Counted from the first letter of the stretch, positions 1 to 6,647 are shown. The stretch is 9,017 bases of DNA from Anaerolineales bacterium (GCA_024643945.1 JAHELX010000232.1:1-9017); one strand, 5' to 3'. The notes: a model not told the origin generated them from the letters alone. Numbers and translations are program-made.

Positions 1-1170
1 GTGGGAGCAACCGGCGATACCGTCAAGATCGGAGCCGTGGCCCCGTTGTCCGCCCCCGGTTCGGTGACGGGCGGCACAGCCATGAAGGCTGCCTTTGAGA
101 TCGCCTTGGACGAGATCAATGCCGCTGGCGGCGTGCTCGGCAAGCCGGTGGAGTTGGTCCTGGTGGACACCGAAGGTCTGCCCGAGCGCGGCACCGCGGC
201 CATGGAACGCCTGATCAACCAGGAAGGCGTCGTGGGCGTGGTCGGTGAGTATCATAGTGCCGTGGCTCGAGCCGAAATGGAAGTTGCCCACGCCAACAAC
301 GTGCCTGTCGTCTTTGCTGAGACGTGGAGTGATAGCATCACGGAGTCCCAGTATCCTCAGGTCTTCCGTATTGCGCCACTGTCATCGTTGACGGCAGATA
401 CTTATGCCAACTTCATGGAGATGCTGGGTGTCAAGCGGGTCGTGATCATGACAGAGAACACAAGTTATGGGATCGATCAGGCTGATCAAGTCACCCAGCT
501 AGCGGCCAAGAAGGGCATTGAAGCCGTAACCTTCTCGGCCGACATCGGCACCCAGGATTTCTCGGGAATCAGCGAGCGCATCAAGGCCGAGAACCCGGAA
601 CTCATCTTTGTGTCGGTGACCGGTGAGACCTCTTATAACTTTGAGCAGCAGGCAGCCGAAGCCGGCATCGGCCCACAGAATCTGCCTATGATCTGCAACC
701 AGGTAGCTGGTGACAGCGAAGCCTTCTGGGCTAACGTGCCTGATGGCAATCTGTGCGTCTACACTCGTGTTGGCCTGCCCCGGGCCCTGTATACGCCCGA
801 GACCACCGCCTTCATCGAGAAATATACGGCTAAGACCGGCAAGGCAGAGACCGAGTCTTATGCAATGGAGGCCTACGATGCTTTGAAGTTGATGGCCCAG
901 GCCGTCAACGAGGCTGGCTCTACCGATGGCGATGCCGTTATCAGCGCCCTGGAGAACATCTCCTACAACGGGGCGTTGGGCACCATTACCTTCACCTATG
1001 GCACCCACAATCCCATTCCTGATGGTGTGGAAGCCAAATGGTGGCACCAGTTCCCTGATCCAGCTATCACCCTGGTTCAGTATCAAGAAGCAGGCCAGGA
1101 TTCGGCGGATGTGCCCGTTGTCTTCCCTGATAGCTACAAGACGGCTGACGCGGTCATAGCCGGCCGTTAA
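1..1170 (+). CDS. livJ: Branched-chain amino acid/amide-type ABC transporter substrate-binding protein (5' partial)
   Basis: Extracytoplasmic ligand-binding subunit of a Liv-type importer, periplasmic-binding-protein type I fold. The reading frame is open from the first base. The visible protein begins with the first beta strand of the mature domain (VKIGAVAPLS, residues 8-17) and has no signal peptide, so the true start lies upstream and the GTG at position 1 is probably an internal Val codon. Family features are the LSAPGSVTGG loop (16-25), an alpha helix ending DEINAAGGVLGKPVELV (37-53), Ser86 in EYHSAVA at the usual ligand-contact position, the hinge strand VKRVVIMTENTSYG (144-157), and ENPELIFVS (198-206). 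The 389 visible residues match a near-complete mature LivJ. The ligand cannot be read from the sequence; Trp109 and Asp111 sit in a loop that is usually small and polar in LivJ. livH, livM, livG and livF follow, which fixes the role. High confidence for family, low for substrate. Confidence 0.93.
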   Translation: MGATGDTVKIGAVAPLSAPGSVTGGTAMKAAFEIALDEINAAGGVLGKPVELVLVDTEGLPERGTAAMERLINQEGVVGVVGEYHSAVARAEMEVAHANNVPVVFAETWSDSITESQYPQVFRIAPLSSLTADTYANFMEMLGVKRVVIMTENTSYGIDQADQVTQLAAKKGIEAVTFSADIGTQDFSGISERIKAENPELIFVSVTGETSYNFEQQAAEAGIGPQNLPMICNQVAGDSEAFWANVPDGNLCVYTRVGLPRALYTPETTAFIEKYTAKTGKAETESYAMEAYDALKLMAQAVNEAGSTDGDAVISALENISYNGALGTITFTYGTHNPIPDGVEAKWWHQFPDPAITLVQYQEAGQDSADVPVVFPDSYKTADAVIAGR

Positions 1171-1183
1171 GCAGGCTTAATAC

Positions 1184-1220
1184 GAGGCAGCCCTCAGATA
1201 GTGGGGGCTGCCTCAACTCT
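1184..1220 (+). terminator. Hairpin between livJ and livH (terminator / mRNA-stabilising structure)
   Basis: GAGGCAGCCC (1184-1193) is a perfect reverse complement of GGGCTGCCTC (1205-1214), giving a 10-bp GC-rich stem with an 11-base loop, 14 bases after the livJ stop. Only a weak, interrupted T-rich stretch follows (AACTCTTATGTCTTGT). It may be a leaky terminator or a 3'-end stabiliser. Either would let the binding protein be made in excess over the permeases and ATPases, as is common in ABC operons. The stem is seen directly; the role is inferred. Confidence 0.7.
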
Positions 1221-1256
1221 TATGTCTTGTCCGTGCTTTCGTATTGAGGCTACGTT

Positions 1257-2501
1257 ATGGAACATGCTTTATACTTATATCTTGTGCTTTTATGGATCGT
1301 TGGTTGGGGAGCGGTTGGGGCGGTCTTTACCCCGCGTATCTATGGGCGAAAAGACCTGGATATTTCGCGGGCCGGCCTGGCCGGGGCAGCGACTGGCGCC
1401 GCTGGCGGGCCATTTTCTTTAATCCCTCTCTGGTATTTCACCCCCGAGCTCAATTGGAAATGGGTGGCAATCCCGGGGCTGGTGATAGGCATCATTTTCA
1501 TCAGCGCGTTCGCCGCCGCCGATCCTGACAACCTTTGTGTCACCAATGGCGGATTCGTTGCCACCCAGCTAGTCAACGGGCTGATCATCGGCACCATATA
1601 CGGCCTGATGGCCCTGGGGCTGACGCTCATCTTTTCGATCCTGGGAGTAGTGAGCTTCGCTCACGGTGAATTTTACATGATCGGTGGCATGGGCGTCTAC
1701 TATATCACCACCGTCTGGTTCCCTGATGTGCATCCGCTGGTGGGCGTGCTGGGCGCAGCCTTGTTGACGTTCATGATCGGCGTCATCTTCGAGCGCATCT
1801 TCTTGCGGGCGATGAACACCGGGCAGGTGGAGCGTCCGGGCGAATACGCCATCCTGGTCACCTTTGGCCTGGCCTTCTTCTTGCAATACCTCACCCTGGC
1901 ACTAGTCGGTGCCGATCCTAAGAAGGTTCCACGCTTTTTCGAGTACCCGACGATCAACCTGCCCTCGGCCGAAAACCCAAGCTTGTTGAAAGTGACCGCC
2001 AGCGCACTCAAGCTGTTCGATACAATTTCCATTTCTTCCGCTCGATTCACGGCAGCCATTATCGCTTTGATCTTGCTGGGATTATTGATGTGGTTCCTGT
2101 ATCGCACCTGGGCCGGCAAAGCGTTGCGGGCAGTCAGCCAGGACCGGCAGGCAGCAGCCGTAGCCGGCATCAATCCCAATACGATGAACACCCTGGCTTT
2201 TGGCTTAGGGACGATGTTAGCCGGCTTGTCGGGCGCTTCACTGGTACAGGTCTTTTCGTGGGTGCCTTGGGTGGGCATCCCTGCATCGGCACGTTCATTC
2301 GTCATTATTGTACTGGGCGGGATGGGCTCTCTGCCCGGCGCGTTCATCGGGGGGCTGATCGTGGGCATCGTGGAGGCCTTCGGGGCGGGCTGTGTGCCTG
2401 ACCCGCAACGGGCAGCGTCTTACATCCCGGCCTATGGTATGATCATCCTGACCCTGGTCCTTTTGCTCAAGCCAACCGGGCTTTTTGGGAGGGAGCTATG
2501 A
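1257..2501 (+). CDS. livH: Liv-type ABC transporter permease LivH with N-terminal membrane extension
   Basis: Inner-membrane permease that, with LivM, forms the transport channel. The canonical LivH body starts at about residue 98: hydrophobic helices in NGLIIGTIYGLMALGLTLIF (107-126) and the family hallmark VVSFAHGEFYMIGG (131-144). The cytoplasmic EAA-like coupling loop LRAVSQDRQAAAVAG is at 290-304, and GGMGSLPGAFIGGLIVG lies near the C-terminus. At 414 residues it is about 100 longer than typical LivH. The extra N-terminal part has about three hydrophobic segments (roughly 3-24, 40-60, 68-88) with a basic RKDLDISR loop between the first two. The ATG at 1257 is supported by TTGAGG (1244-1249) seven bases upstream, and the extension is in frame with it. 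The gene follows livJ after an 86-base gap containing a hairpin and ends in a 4-base ATGA overlap with livM. The extension's function is unknown to me. Confidence 0.93.
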   Translation: MEHALYLYLVLLWIVGWGAVGAVFTPRIYGRKDLDISRAGLAGAATGAAGGPFSLIPLWYFTPELNWKWVAIPGLVIGIIFISAFAAADPDNLCVTNGGFVATQLVNGLIIGTIYGLMALGLTLIFSILGVVSFAHGEFYMIGGMGVYYITTVWFPDVHPLVGVLGAALLTFMIGVIFERIFLRAMNTGQVERPGEYAILVTFGLAFFLQYLTLALVGADPKKVPRFFEYPTINLPSAENPSLLKVTASALKLFDTISISSARFTAAIIALILLGLLMWFLYRTWAGKALRAVSQDRQAAAVAGINPNTMNTLAFGLGTMLAGLSGASLVQVFSWVPWVGIPASARSFVIIVLGGMGSLPGAFIGGLIVGIVEAFGAGCVPDPQRAASYIPAYGMIILTLVLLLKPTGLFGREL

Positions 2502-3703
2502 AGCGGGCCAAGTGGCTGTGGGGCCTGGCTGCCGGAGGTGTGCTGCTATTGATCATTGCCCCGGCGGCGCTGGAACCATATCCCTATATCATGCACATCG
2601 CCATTGTAGCTTTCTTCTACGCCATCCTGGCTTCCAGTTGGTCGTTGCTGGCAGGCTACGCAGGCCAATTCTCCTTTGCCCATATGGCCTTTATGGCTGT
2701 TGGCGCATACAGTGCCGGGCTCTTTGGTCAATACGTGCGCCTGACCACGGCCCCCACCGGGACCTGCCCGGAGATAGCGCTGGGTAACACGGTGCTGGTC
2801 TTCGTCAACCCCATCGGCGACAGTTGCCTGGAGTTAGGCAAAGCGAACATGCCAGTAGGCACGCTGATCTACCGCCTGCCGGCCCTGCCCGGAATTGTCC
2901 TGGGCATCATCATGGGGGGCATTTTTGGCTTCTTGATCGGCGTGCTCGTTTTGCGCCTGCGGCGTACTTACCTGGCCCTGTTTACCATCGGCTTCTCGGA
3001 GATTGTGCGGACTACCCTTAACGCCGAGATAGATATTACCAACGGGCCGAACGGCCTGGAACTGGCACCCCTCTTCCCCCAAGGAGTCCATCTGTTCGGT
3101 TTTTACTTCAACGCCGCCAACAAAATTTCGCCTTACTATGTGATGCTGGCATTTTTTCTAATCTCTATGGGATTGATGTATTGGCTTTCGATCTCACGCT
3201 TTGGCCTCTTCATCCGCTCCATCCGTGAGGACGAGGAGGCGGCCGCCGCCCTGGGAGTTCACGTGGTTCGTTATAAAGTGCTAGTCTTTGTGGTAACCAG
3301 TATGATTGCAGCAGGGGCCGGTGCTGTCGAGGCTCATTACATCACTGTCGTCACGCCGAACATTCTCTTGATCCTGCAAATGAGTTTGGTGATCTCCATG
3401 GCTGTCATTGGCGGGCTCGAAAGTCTGGTTGGCGCGGCTATTGGCGCGATCATCATCGAATTTGCCCTGGAATTCTTGCGTACCAGCTTCACCATTGGCC
3501 CCATTATGGTGGATATGACCACATGGCGGCTGGTCTTCTTCGGCTTGCTGCTAATGCTGACCTTGCGCTTCTGGAACAACGGTTTGATTTATCCAATTAT
3601 CGAGCGTTTAACCCACACTGGTGTTGCCGAGGAGACCATGTCGAAGCGACTGGCACCTATCGAGGAAACGGCCGTAGGAGAGGCATTAGAGGGACAGGGA
3701 TGA
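2498..3703 (+). CDS. livM: Liv-type ABC transporter permease LivM
   Basis: Second channel-forming permease of the importer, an integral membrane protein. Hydrophobic segments are seen at about 8-25, 31-52, 58-76, 129-154, 157-171, and several more to the C-terminus. SWSLLAGYAGQFSFAHMAFM (47-66) is the LivM counterpart of the LivH FAHGEF motif. The cytoplasmic ATPase-contact loop RSIREDEEAAAALG (240-253) matches the family's EAA-like motif, and VIGGLESLVGAAIGAIIIE lies near the end. The 401-residue protein is longer than many LivM. A loop of about 50 residues between the third and fourth helices (about 78-128) carries Cys90 and Cys110. The start overlaps the livH stop as ATGA, with GGGAGGGAGCT just upstream as ribosome-binding site, so translation is coupled. 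The C-terminal tail after about 365 is polar and likely cytoplasmic. It ends in ATGA shared with livG. Confidence 0.94.
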   Translation: MKRAKWLWGLAAGGVLLLIIAPAALEPYPYIMHIAIVAFFYAILASSWSLLAGYAGQFSFAHMAFMAVGAYSAGLFGQYVRLTTAPTGTCPEIALGNTVLVFVNPIGDSCLELGKANMPVGTLIYRLPALPGIVLGIIMGGIFGFLIGVLVLRLRRTYLALFTIGFSEIVRTTLNAEIDITNGPNGLELAPLFPQGVHLFGFYFNAANKISPYYVMLAFFLISMGLMYWLSISRFGLFIRSIREDEEAAAALGVHVVRYKVLVFVVTSMIAAGAGAVEAHYITVVTPNILLILQMSLVISMAVIGGLESLVGAAIGAIIIEFALEFLRTSFTIGPIMVDMTTWRLVFFGLLLMLTLRFWNNGLIYPIIERLTHTGVAEETMSKRLAPIEETAVGEALEGQG

Positions 3704-4491
3704 TTGAACTCGACGTCAACCATATCAAAAAGAACTTTGGCGGGCTTCAGGCTCTGAATGACGTAACGTTTAAGGTACGCGGGCCCGAGTTGATTGGATT
3801 GATCGGGCCCAATGGTGCTGGCAAAACCACGCTGACCAATATTATCGACGGCATGCTCAGGCCATCCAGCGGCACGGTGTATCTTAACGGTCATCGGATC
3901 GATACGTTGCCTCCATACTACGTAGCGCGAGCCGGTTTGGGGCGCACCTTTCAGGTGACGCGCGCCTTCCGCCGTATGACTGTACTGGAGAACTTACTGG
4001 TGCCGGCCATGGCTTTGCACCCCACTGCCAGCCGCAAAGAGCTGGAAAAGAGGGCCTGGGAGGTGCTTGAGTTTCTCACTTTTGAGCACCTGGCCCGTGA
4101 TTATGGCCGCAGCTTATCTGGCGGCCAGCAGAAGCTGCTAGAACTGGGGCGGCTGCTGACGCTGGATCCGGACATCATCATTTTGGATGAGCCCTTTGCC
4201 GGAGTTCATCCCAAGTTGATGGAAAAGATTTACGAATACATCACTACCGTCAATGCCCAGGGCAAGGCTTTCATCATCATCAGCCACGACATGGACACGA
4301 TCTTCACCCTTAGCCAGCGATTGTTGGTGCTCAATTTCGGTGAACTCATCGCCGACGGTGATCCCGAGGAGGTGCGCCACGACCCGGTCGTCATTCAAGC
4401 CTACCTGGGAGAGGAGGAAGAGGAAGCCGGTCCGGCAATGGTCGAGACTTATCTGGGGAAGGGCAAAAGAGAAGATGCTGGAGGTCAATAA
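3700..4491 (+). CDS. livG: Liv-type ABC transporter ATP-binding protein LivG
   Basis: Cytoplasmic ATPase that powers the importer together with LivF. Nucleotide-binding motifs are in order: Walker A GPNGAGKT (36-43), Q-loop Gln85 in GRTFQVTRAF (LivG-typical), signature LSGGQ (139-143), Walker B IIILDE (159-164) and switch His196 in IIISHDMD. The length is 263 residues, normal for LivG. I chose the ATG at 3700 because it forms the ATGA overlap with the livM stop, has GAGGGACAGGG immediately upstream, and begins with the expected first beta strand (MIELDVNHIKKNFGG). The frame is open further upstream, to 3523, but that stretch overlaps livM and does not read as an ATPase. The D-loop reads FAGVHP rather than the more usual AGLNP. 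The C-terminal tail is highly acidic (EEEEE, 238-242) and carries YLG twice (at 235 and 251). The end overlaps livF by 17 bases. Confidence 0.95.
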   Translation: MIELDVNHIKKNFGGLQALNDVTFKVRGPELIGLIGPNGAGKTTLTNIIDGMLRPSSGTVYLNGHRIDTLPPYYVARAGLGRTFQVTRAFRRMTVLENLLVPAMALHPTASRKELEKRAWEVLEFLTFEHLARDYGRSLSGGQQKLLELGRLLTLDPDIIILDEPFAGVHPKLMEKIYEYITTVNAQGKAFIIISHDMDTIFTLSQRLLVLNFGELIADGDPEEVRHDPVVIQAYLGEEEEEAGPAMVETYLGKGKREDAGGQ

Positions 4492-5185
4492 TCTTTACGT
4501 CGGCTATTATCGGGACCTGAATATCCTTCAGGGGGTGTCGATCAAGGCTGAGAAGGGGAAGATCACTACGGTCCTCGGCGCTAACGGCGTAGGCAAATCG
4601 ACTATGCTCAAGGCTATTTATGGATTTCTCAAGCCTAACGCGGGCCAGATTCTAATGGATGGCAAGAATGTCGTCGGCGTCCCTACCCATAAACTGATTG
4701 AAATGGGGATTTCCTACATTCCCCAGCAGCCGGGGATCTTTCGCTGGATGGCGGTAGAAGAGAATCTGGAACTGGGCGCGTGGACCTTCCGCAATGACAG
4801 AGCGCGCATTCGGCGCAAGTTGGAAGAGAATTATCAGCGTTTCCCGGCACTGAAAGACCGGCGACATTCGCAGGCAGGTGAACTTTCAGGCGGGATGCAA
4901 CGGATGGTCGAACTGGGCCGCACTTTAATGACCGATCCCCAGCTCATTCTGGTAGATGAGCCCACCGCCGGCCTGGCCAAAATGCTATCGGAAGAAGTGT
5001 ACCAGATGTTGGTGGATTTGCGCGATAAAGAGGGTATGACCATCATCCTGGTAGACCAGGAAATCCGCCAGGCCTTGAAAATCGCCGACTACGTCTACGT
5101 GCTGGAATTAGGACGTAACAAGTTCGAGGGGCCAGTAGAGGAGTTCGCTGACCCTAAAAATTTGAAAAGAGCATTCTGGGCTTAA
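4475..5185 (+). CDS. livF: Liv-type ABC transporter ATP-binding protein LivF
   Basis: Second cytoplasmic ATPase of the importer. It begins MLEVNNLYVGYYRDLNILQG, the standard LivF opening. Walker A is GANGVGKST (35-43), the Q-loop SYIPQQPGIF (80-89), signature LSGGM (137-141) and Walker B LILVDE (157-162). Where most ABC ATPases have the switch His there is Gln195 (LVDQE); LivF proteins commonly have Gln here (VEQN), so this is not damage. The D-loop reads TAGLAKML, with Lys where many LivF have Pro. The length of 236 residues fits the family. The ATG at 4475 lies 17 bases inside livG, with the purine-rich AAAAGAGAAG upstream. Longer in-frame extension is out-of-frame livG sequence and is not protein-like. 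It is the last gene of the transporter operon. Confidence 0.95.
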   Translation: MLEVNNLYVGYYRDLNILQGVSIKAEKGKITTVLGANGVGKSTMLKAIYGFLKPNAGQILMDGKNVVGVPTHKLIEMGISYIPQQPGIFRWMAVEENLELGAWTFRNDRARIRRKLEENYQRFPALKDRRHSQAGELSGGMQRMVELGRTLMTDPQLILVDEPTAGLAKMLSEEVYQMLVDLRDKEGMTIILVDQEIRQALKIADYVYVLELGRNKFEGPVEEFADPKNLKRAFWA

Positions 5186-5200
5186 TGGCAATGCTTTTCT
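5164..5200 (+). terminator. Possible weak terminator at the livF stop
   Basis: GAAAAGAGCATT (5164-5175) can pair with AATGCTTTTC (5190-5199) apart from a 2-base bulge, giving about 10 bp around a 14-base loop that includes the livF stop codon. The T-rich arm (CTTTTCT) could serve as the U-tract. The stem is AT-rich and imperfect, so termination efficiency is doubtful. Its position before a new promoter makes it plausible. Confidence 0.35.
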
Positions 5201-5229
5201 AACAGTTGTCATAACCCACTAGTGCTATG

Positions 5230-5257
5230 TTGCCGAGCGATAAGGTTGATGTATAAT
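5230..5257 (+). promoter_or_regulatory. Sigma-70-like promoter for the aminomutase-like gene
   Basis: TTGCCG (5230-5235) and a perfect TATAAT (5252-5257) are separated by 16 bases, in an AT-rich gap between the livF stop and the next start. Initiation would be expected near 5264, giving a leader of about 35 bases. An 8-base palindrome CACTAGTG (5217-5224) lies just upstream of the -35; whether it binds a regulator is unknown. The boxes are seen; activity is inferred. Confidence 0.6.
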
Positions 5258-5283
5258 ATATAGTAGTGATTGTGGTCTAGTTT

Positions 5284-5289
5284 GGAGGT
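5284..5289 (+). promoter_or_regulatory. Strong ribosome-binding site deciding a GTG start
   Basis: GGAGGT followed by AATC closely matches the complement of the 16S rRNA 3' end (GGAGGTGATC). It is placed eight bases before the GTG at 5298, which makes that GTG the start of the aminomutase-like gene. It is the best Shine-Dalgarno match I see in the window. Confidence 0.8.
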
Positions 5290-5297
5290 AATCGAAC

Positions 5298-6647
5298 GTG
5301 TTCATTGAACCAAAACCGAAATATCGGCCCTACGCACTTCGAAACTTCAGGCAGATTCCTCAGATTCAGAAGCTCTCAGAGGATCAGAAATTTGCGATAG
5401 AGGTTGTTGGTCATGTCCTCTCCTTCAGAACTAACAACTATGTTGTGGATCAACTGATTGACTGGGATGCCGTTCCCAACGATCCCATGTTTATTCTCAA
5501 TTTTCCGCAGATGGAGATGTTGCAGCCCAATCATTTTGAGGAGATGGCGGCAGTGATTAGCGATGGCGCTGACCAACATCAGATCGCGGAAACAGCTAAC
5601 ATGATCCGGTGGCAACTGAATCCCCATCCTGCCGGGCAGTTTCAAAACGTACCTACGCTGGAGGGCAGACCCCTGCGCGGCATACAGCACAAATACAAAG
5701 AGACGGTGCTCTTTTTCCCGAGCCAGGGACAAACGTGCCACGCCTATTGTACCTTCTGTTTCCGCTGGCCTCAGTTCGTGGGCATAGATGATCTGAAATT
5801 TGCTATGAAGGAGCCCCAGGTCTTGATTAAGTACGTGCGTGCGCATCCCGAAGTTACAGACGCCCTCTTCACGGGCGGTGACCCTCTCGTTATGCGAACG
5901 AGGAATCTGGCCTCTTACATCGAGCCACTGCTTGAAGCCAACATTCCACATCTCAGAAATGTCAGGATCGGCTCAAAGACTTTGGCGTATTGGCCATACA
6001 GGTTCCTTACGGATCGTGATGCGGACGATTTGTTGGCTCTCTTTGGCAAAGTAGCTAAAGCCGGCAAGCACCTGGCCATCATGGCTCATTTCAACCATCC
6101 CCGGGAGCTGAGCACCGCCGCGGTGAAAGAGGCTATCCGACGAATTCGGGAGACGGGCGCACAGATTAGAACCCAGTCTCCGCTGTTGCGCCACATCAAC
6201 GATGATCCCGATGTGTGGTCAGAGATGTGGAAAGTGCAAGTGAATCAGGGATGTATCCCATACTACATGTTTGTAGCGCGGGATACTGGTGCCCAGCACT
6301 ACTTTAGCGTGCCCTTGGTGCGGGCCTGGCAAATTTTCAGGCGAGCTTATCGAAAGGTGACTGGGTTAGCACGGACTGTCCGCGGACCGAGCATGTCATG
6401 TGATCCTGGAAAGATCCAGATTCTTGGGGTAAACGAGATCAAAGGCAAGAAGGTCATCGCGCTGAACGTGCTGCAAGGACGCAACCCCGATTGGGTAGGT
6501 CGGCCCTTCTTCGCCATGCACAACGAGGAGGCAACGTGGCTCGATGATCTCAGGCCTGCATTTGGGAGAGATCAATTTTTCTTCGAAGAAGAACTGGAAC
6601 AGGTCTATCGCAGTCAACCTGTTATAGGACCTGTTTTTTCAAACTGA
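5298..6647 (+). CDS. Lysine 2,3-aminomutase-like radical SAM/PLP enzyme (KamA family, substrate probably not lysine)
   Basis: Predicted cytoplasmic radical-SAM enzyme of the 2,3-aminomutase family, which moves an alpha-amino group to the beta carbon using an iron-sulfur cluster, S-adenosylmethionine and PLP. The CxxxCxxC cluster motif is CHAYCTFC (Cys147, Cys151, Cys154), the SAM-binding glycine motif TGGDPL is at 192-197, and the PLP lysine is probably Lys372 in SCDPGKIQI. By my hand alignment to Clostridium lysine 2,3-aminomutase, Arg156 matches the carboxylate-binding Arg134. The two Asp that bind the substrate side chain (293, 330) are Arg328 and Ser365, and the zinc-binding cysteines (268, 375, 377, 380) are absent. 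Length is 449 residues, somewhat over the roughly 416 of KamA. It has its own promoter and a strong ribosome-binding site before a GTG start. Its first part is visibly AT-richer than its neighbours. An aminotransferase and a thiolase follow. Alternatives are a glutamate 2,3-aminomutase-like enzyme or an uncharacterised subfamily. Confidence 0.85.
   Translation: MFIEPKPKYRPYALRNFRQIPQIQKLSEDQKFAIEVVGHVLSFRTNNYVVDQLIDWDAVPNDPMFILNFPQMEMLQPNHFEEMAAVISDGADQHQIAETANMIRWQLNPHPAGQFQNVPTLEGRPLRGIQHKYKETVLFFPSQGQTCHAYCTFCFRWPQFVGIDDLKFAMKEPQVLIKYVRAHPEVTDALFTGGDPLVMRTRNLASYIEPLLEANIPHLRNVRIGSKTLAYWPYRFLTDRDADDLLALFGKVAKAGKHLAIMAHFNHPRELSTAAVKEAIRRIRETGAQIRTQSPLLRHINDDPDVWSEMWKVQVNQGCIPYYMFVARDTGAQHYFSVPLVRAWQIFRRAYRKVTGLARTVRGPSMSCDPGKIQILGVNEIKGKKVIALNVLQGRNPDWVGRPFFAMHNEEATWLDDLRPAFGRDQFFFEEELEQVYRSQPVIGPVFSN
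6598..6640 (+). terminator. Terminator-like hairpin with a competing alternative fold at the 3' end of the aminomutase-like gene
   Basis: AACAGGTC (6598-6605) pairs perfectly with GACCTGTT (6628-6635). TAT/ATA can extend the stem past a one-base bulge, and the T-run 6634-6639 closes the structure. This is a plausible intrinsic terminator lying within the last codons of the gene, before the stop at 6645-6647. The same left arm (AACAGGT, 6598-6604) can instead pair with the nearer ACCTGTT (6617-6623), which would preclude the terminator stem. The pairing is seen; function is inferred, and the overlap with coding sequence lowers confidence. Confidence 0.45.

Noticed and set aside
1..3. GTG at the first base as the true start of livJ
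   Set aside because: It sits right at the mature-domain sequence with no signal peptide and no room for a ribosome-binding site in the window; the frame is simply open at the edge.
499..1086. 195-codon open frame on the - strand inside livJ
   Set aside because: Antisense shadow of a clear binding-protein gene; the translation has no recognisable domain and no good ribosome-binding site.
1201..1528. Two + strand open frames (1201-1422 and 1244-1528) before and over the livH start
   Set aside because: They overlap the hairpin and the livH N-terminus in other frames and show no domain; livH with its ribosome-binding site accounts for the region.
3523..3699. Upstream in-frame extension of livG
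   Set aside because: It lies within livM, reads as arginine-rich nonsense, and the ATG at 3700 has coupling and a ribosome-binding site.
4253..4474. Upstream in-frame extension of livF
   Set aside because: It is an out-of-frame reading of livG (Ser/Arg/Trp-rich); LivF homology starts exactly at the ATG at 4475.
5058..5060. Missing switch histidine in LivF (Gln195)
   Set aside because: LivF-type ATPases normally have Gln in this place (VEQN motif), so it is family-typical rather than a defect.
5217..5224. Palindrome CACTAGTG upstream of the promoter as an operator
   Set aside because: Only eight bases long and single; such palindromes are expected by chance and no regulator gene is present.
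5376..5951. 191-codon open frame on the - strand inside the aminomutase-like gene
   Set aside because: Covers the conserved radical-SAM core on the other strand; the translation is low-complexity and His/Arg-rich without a known fold.
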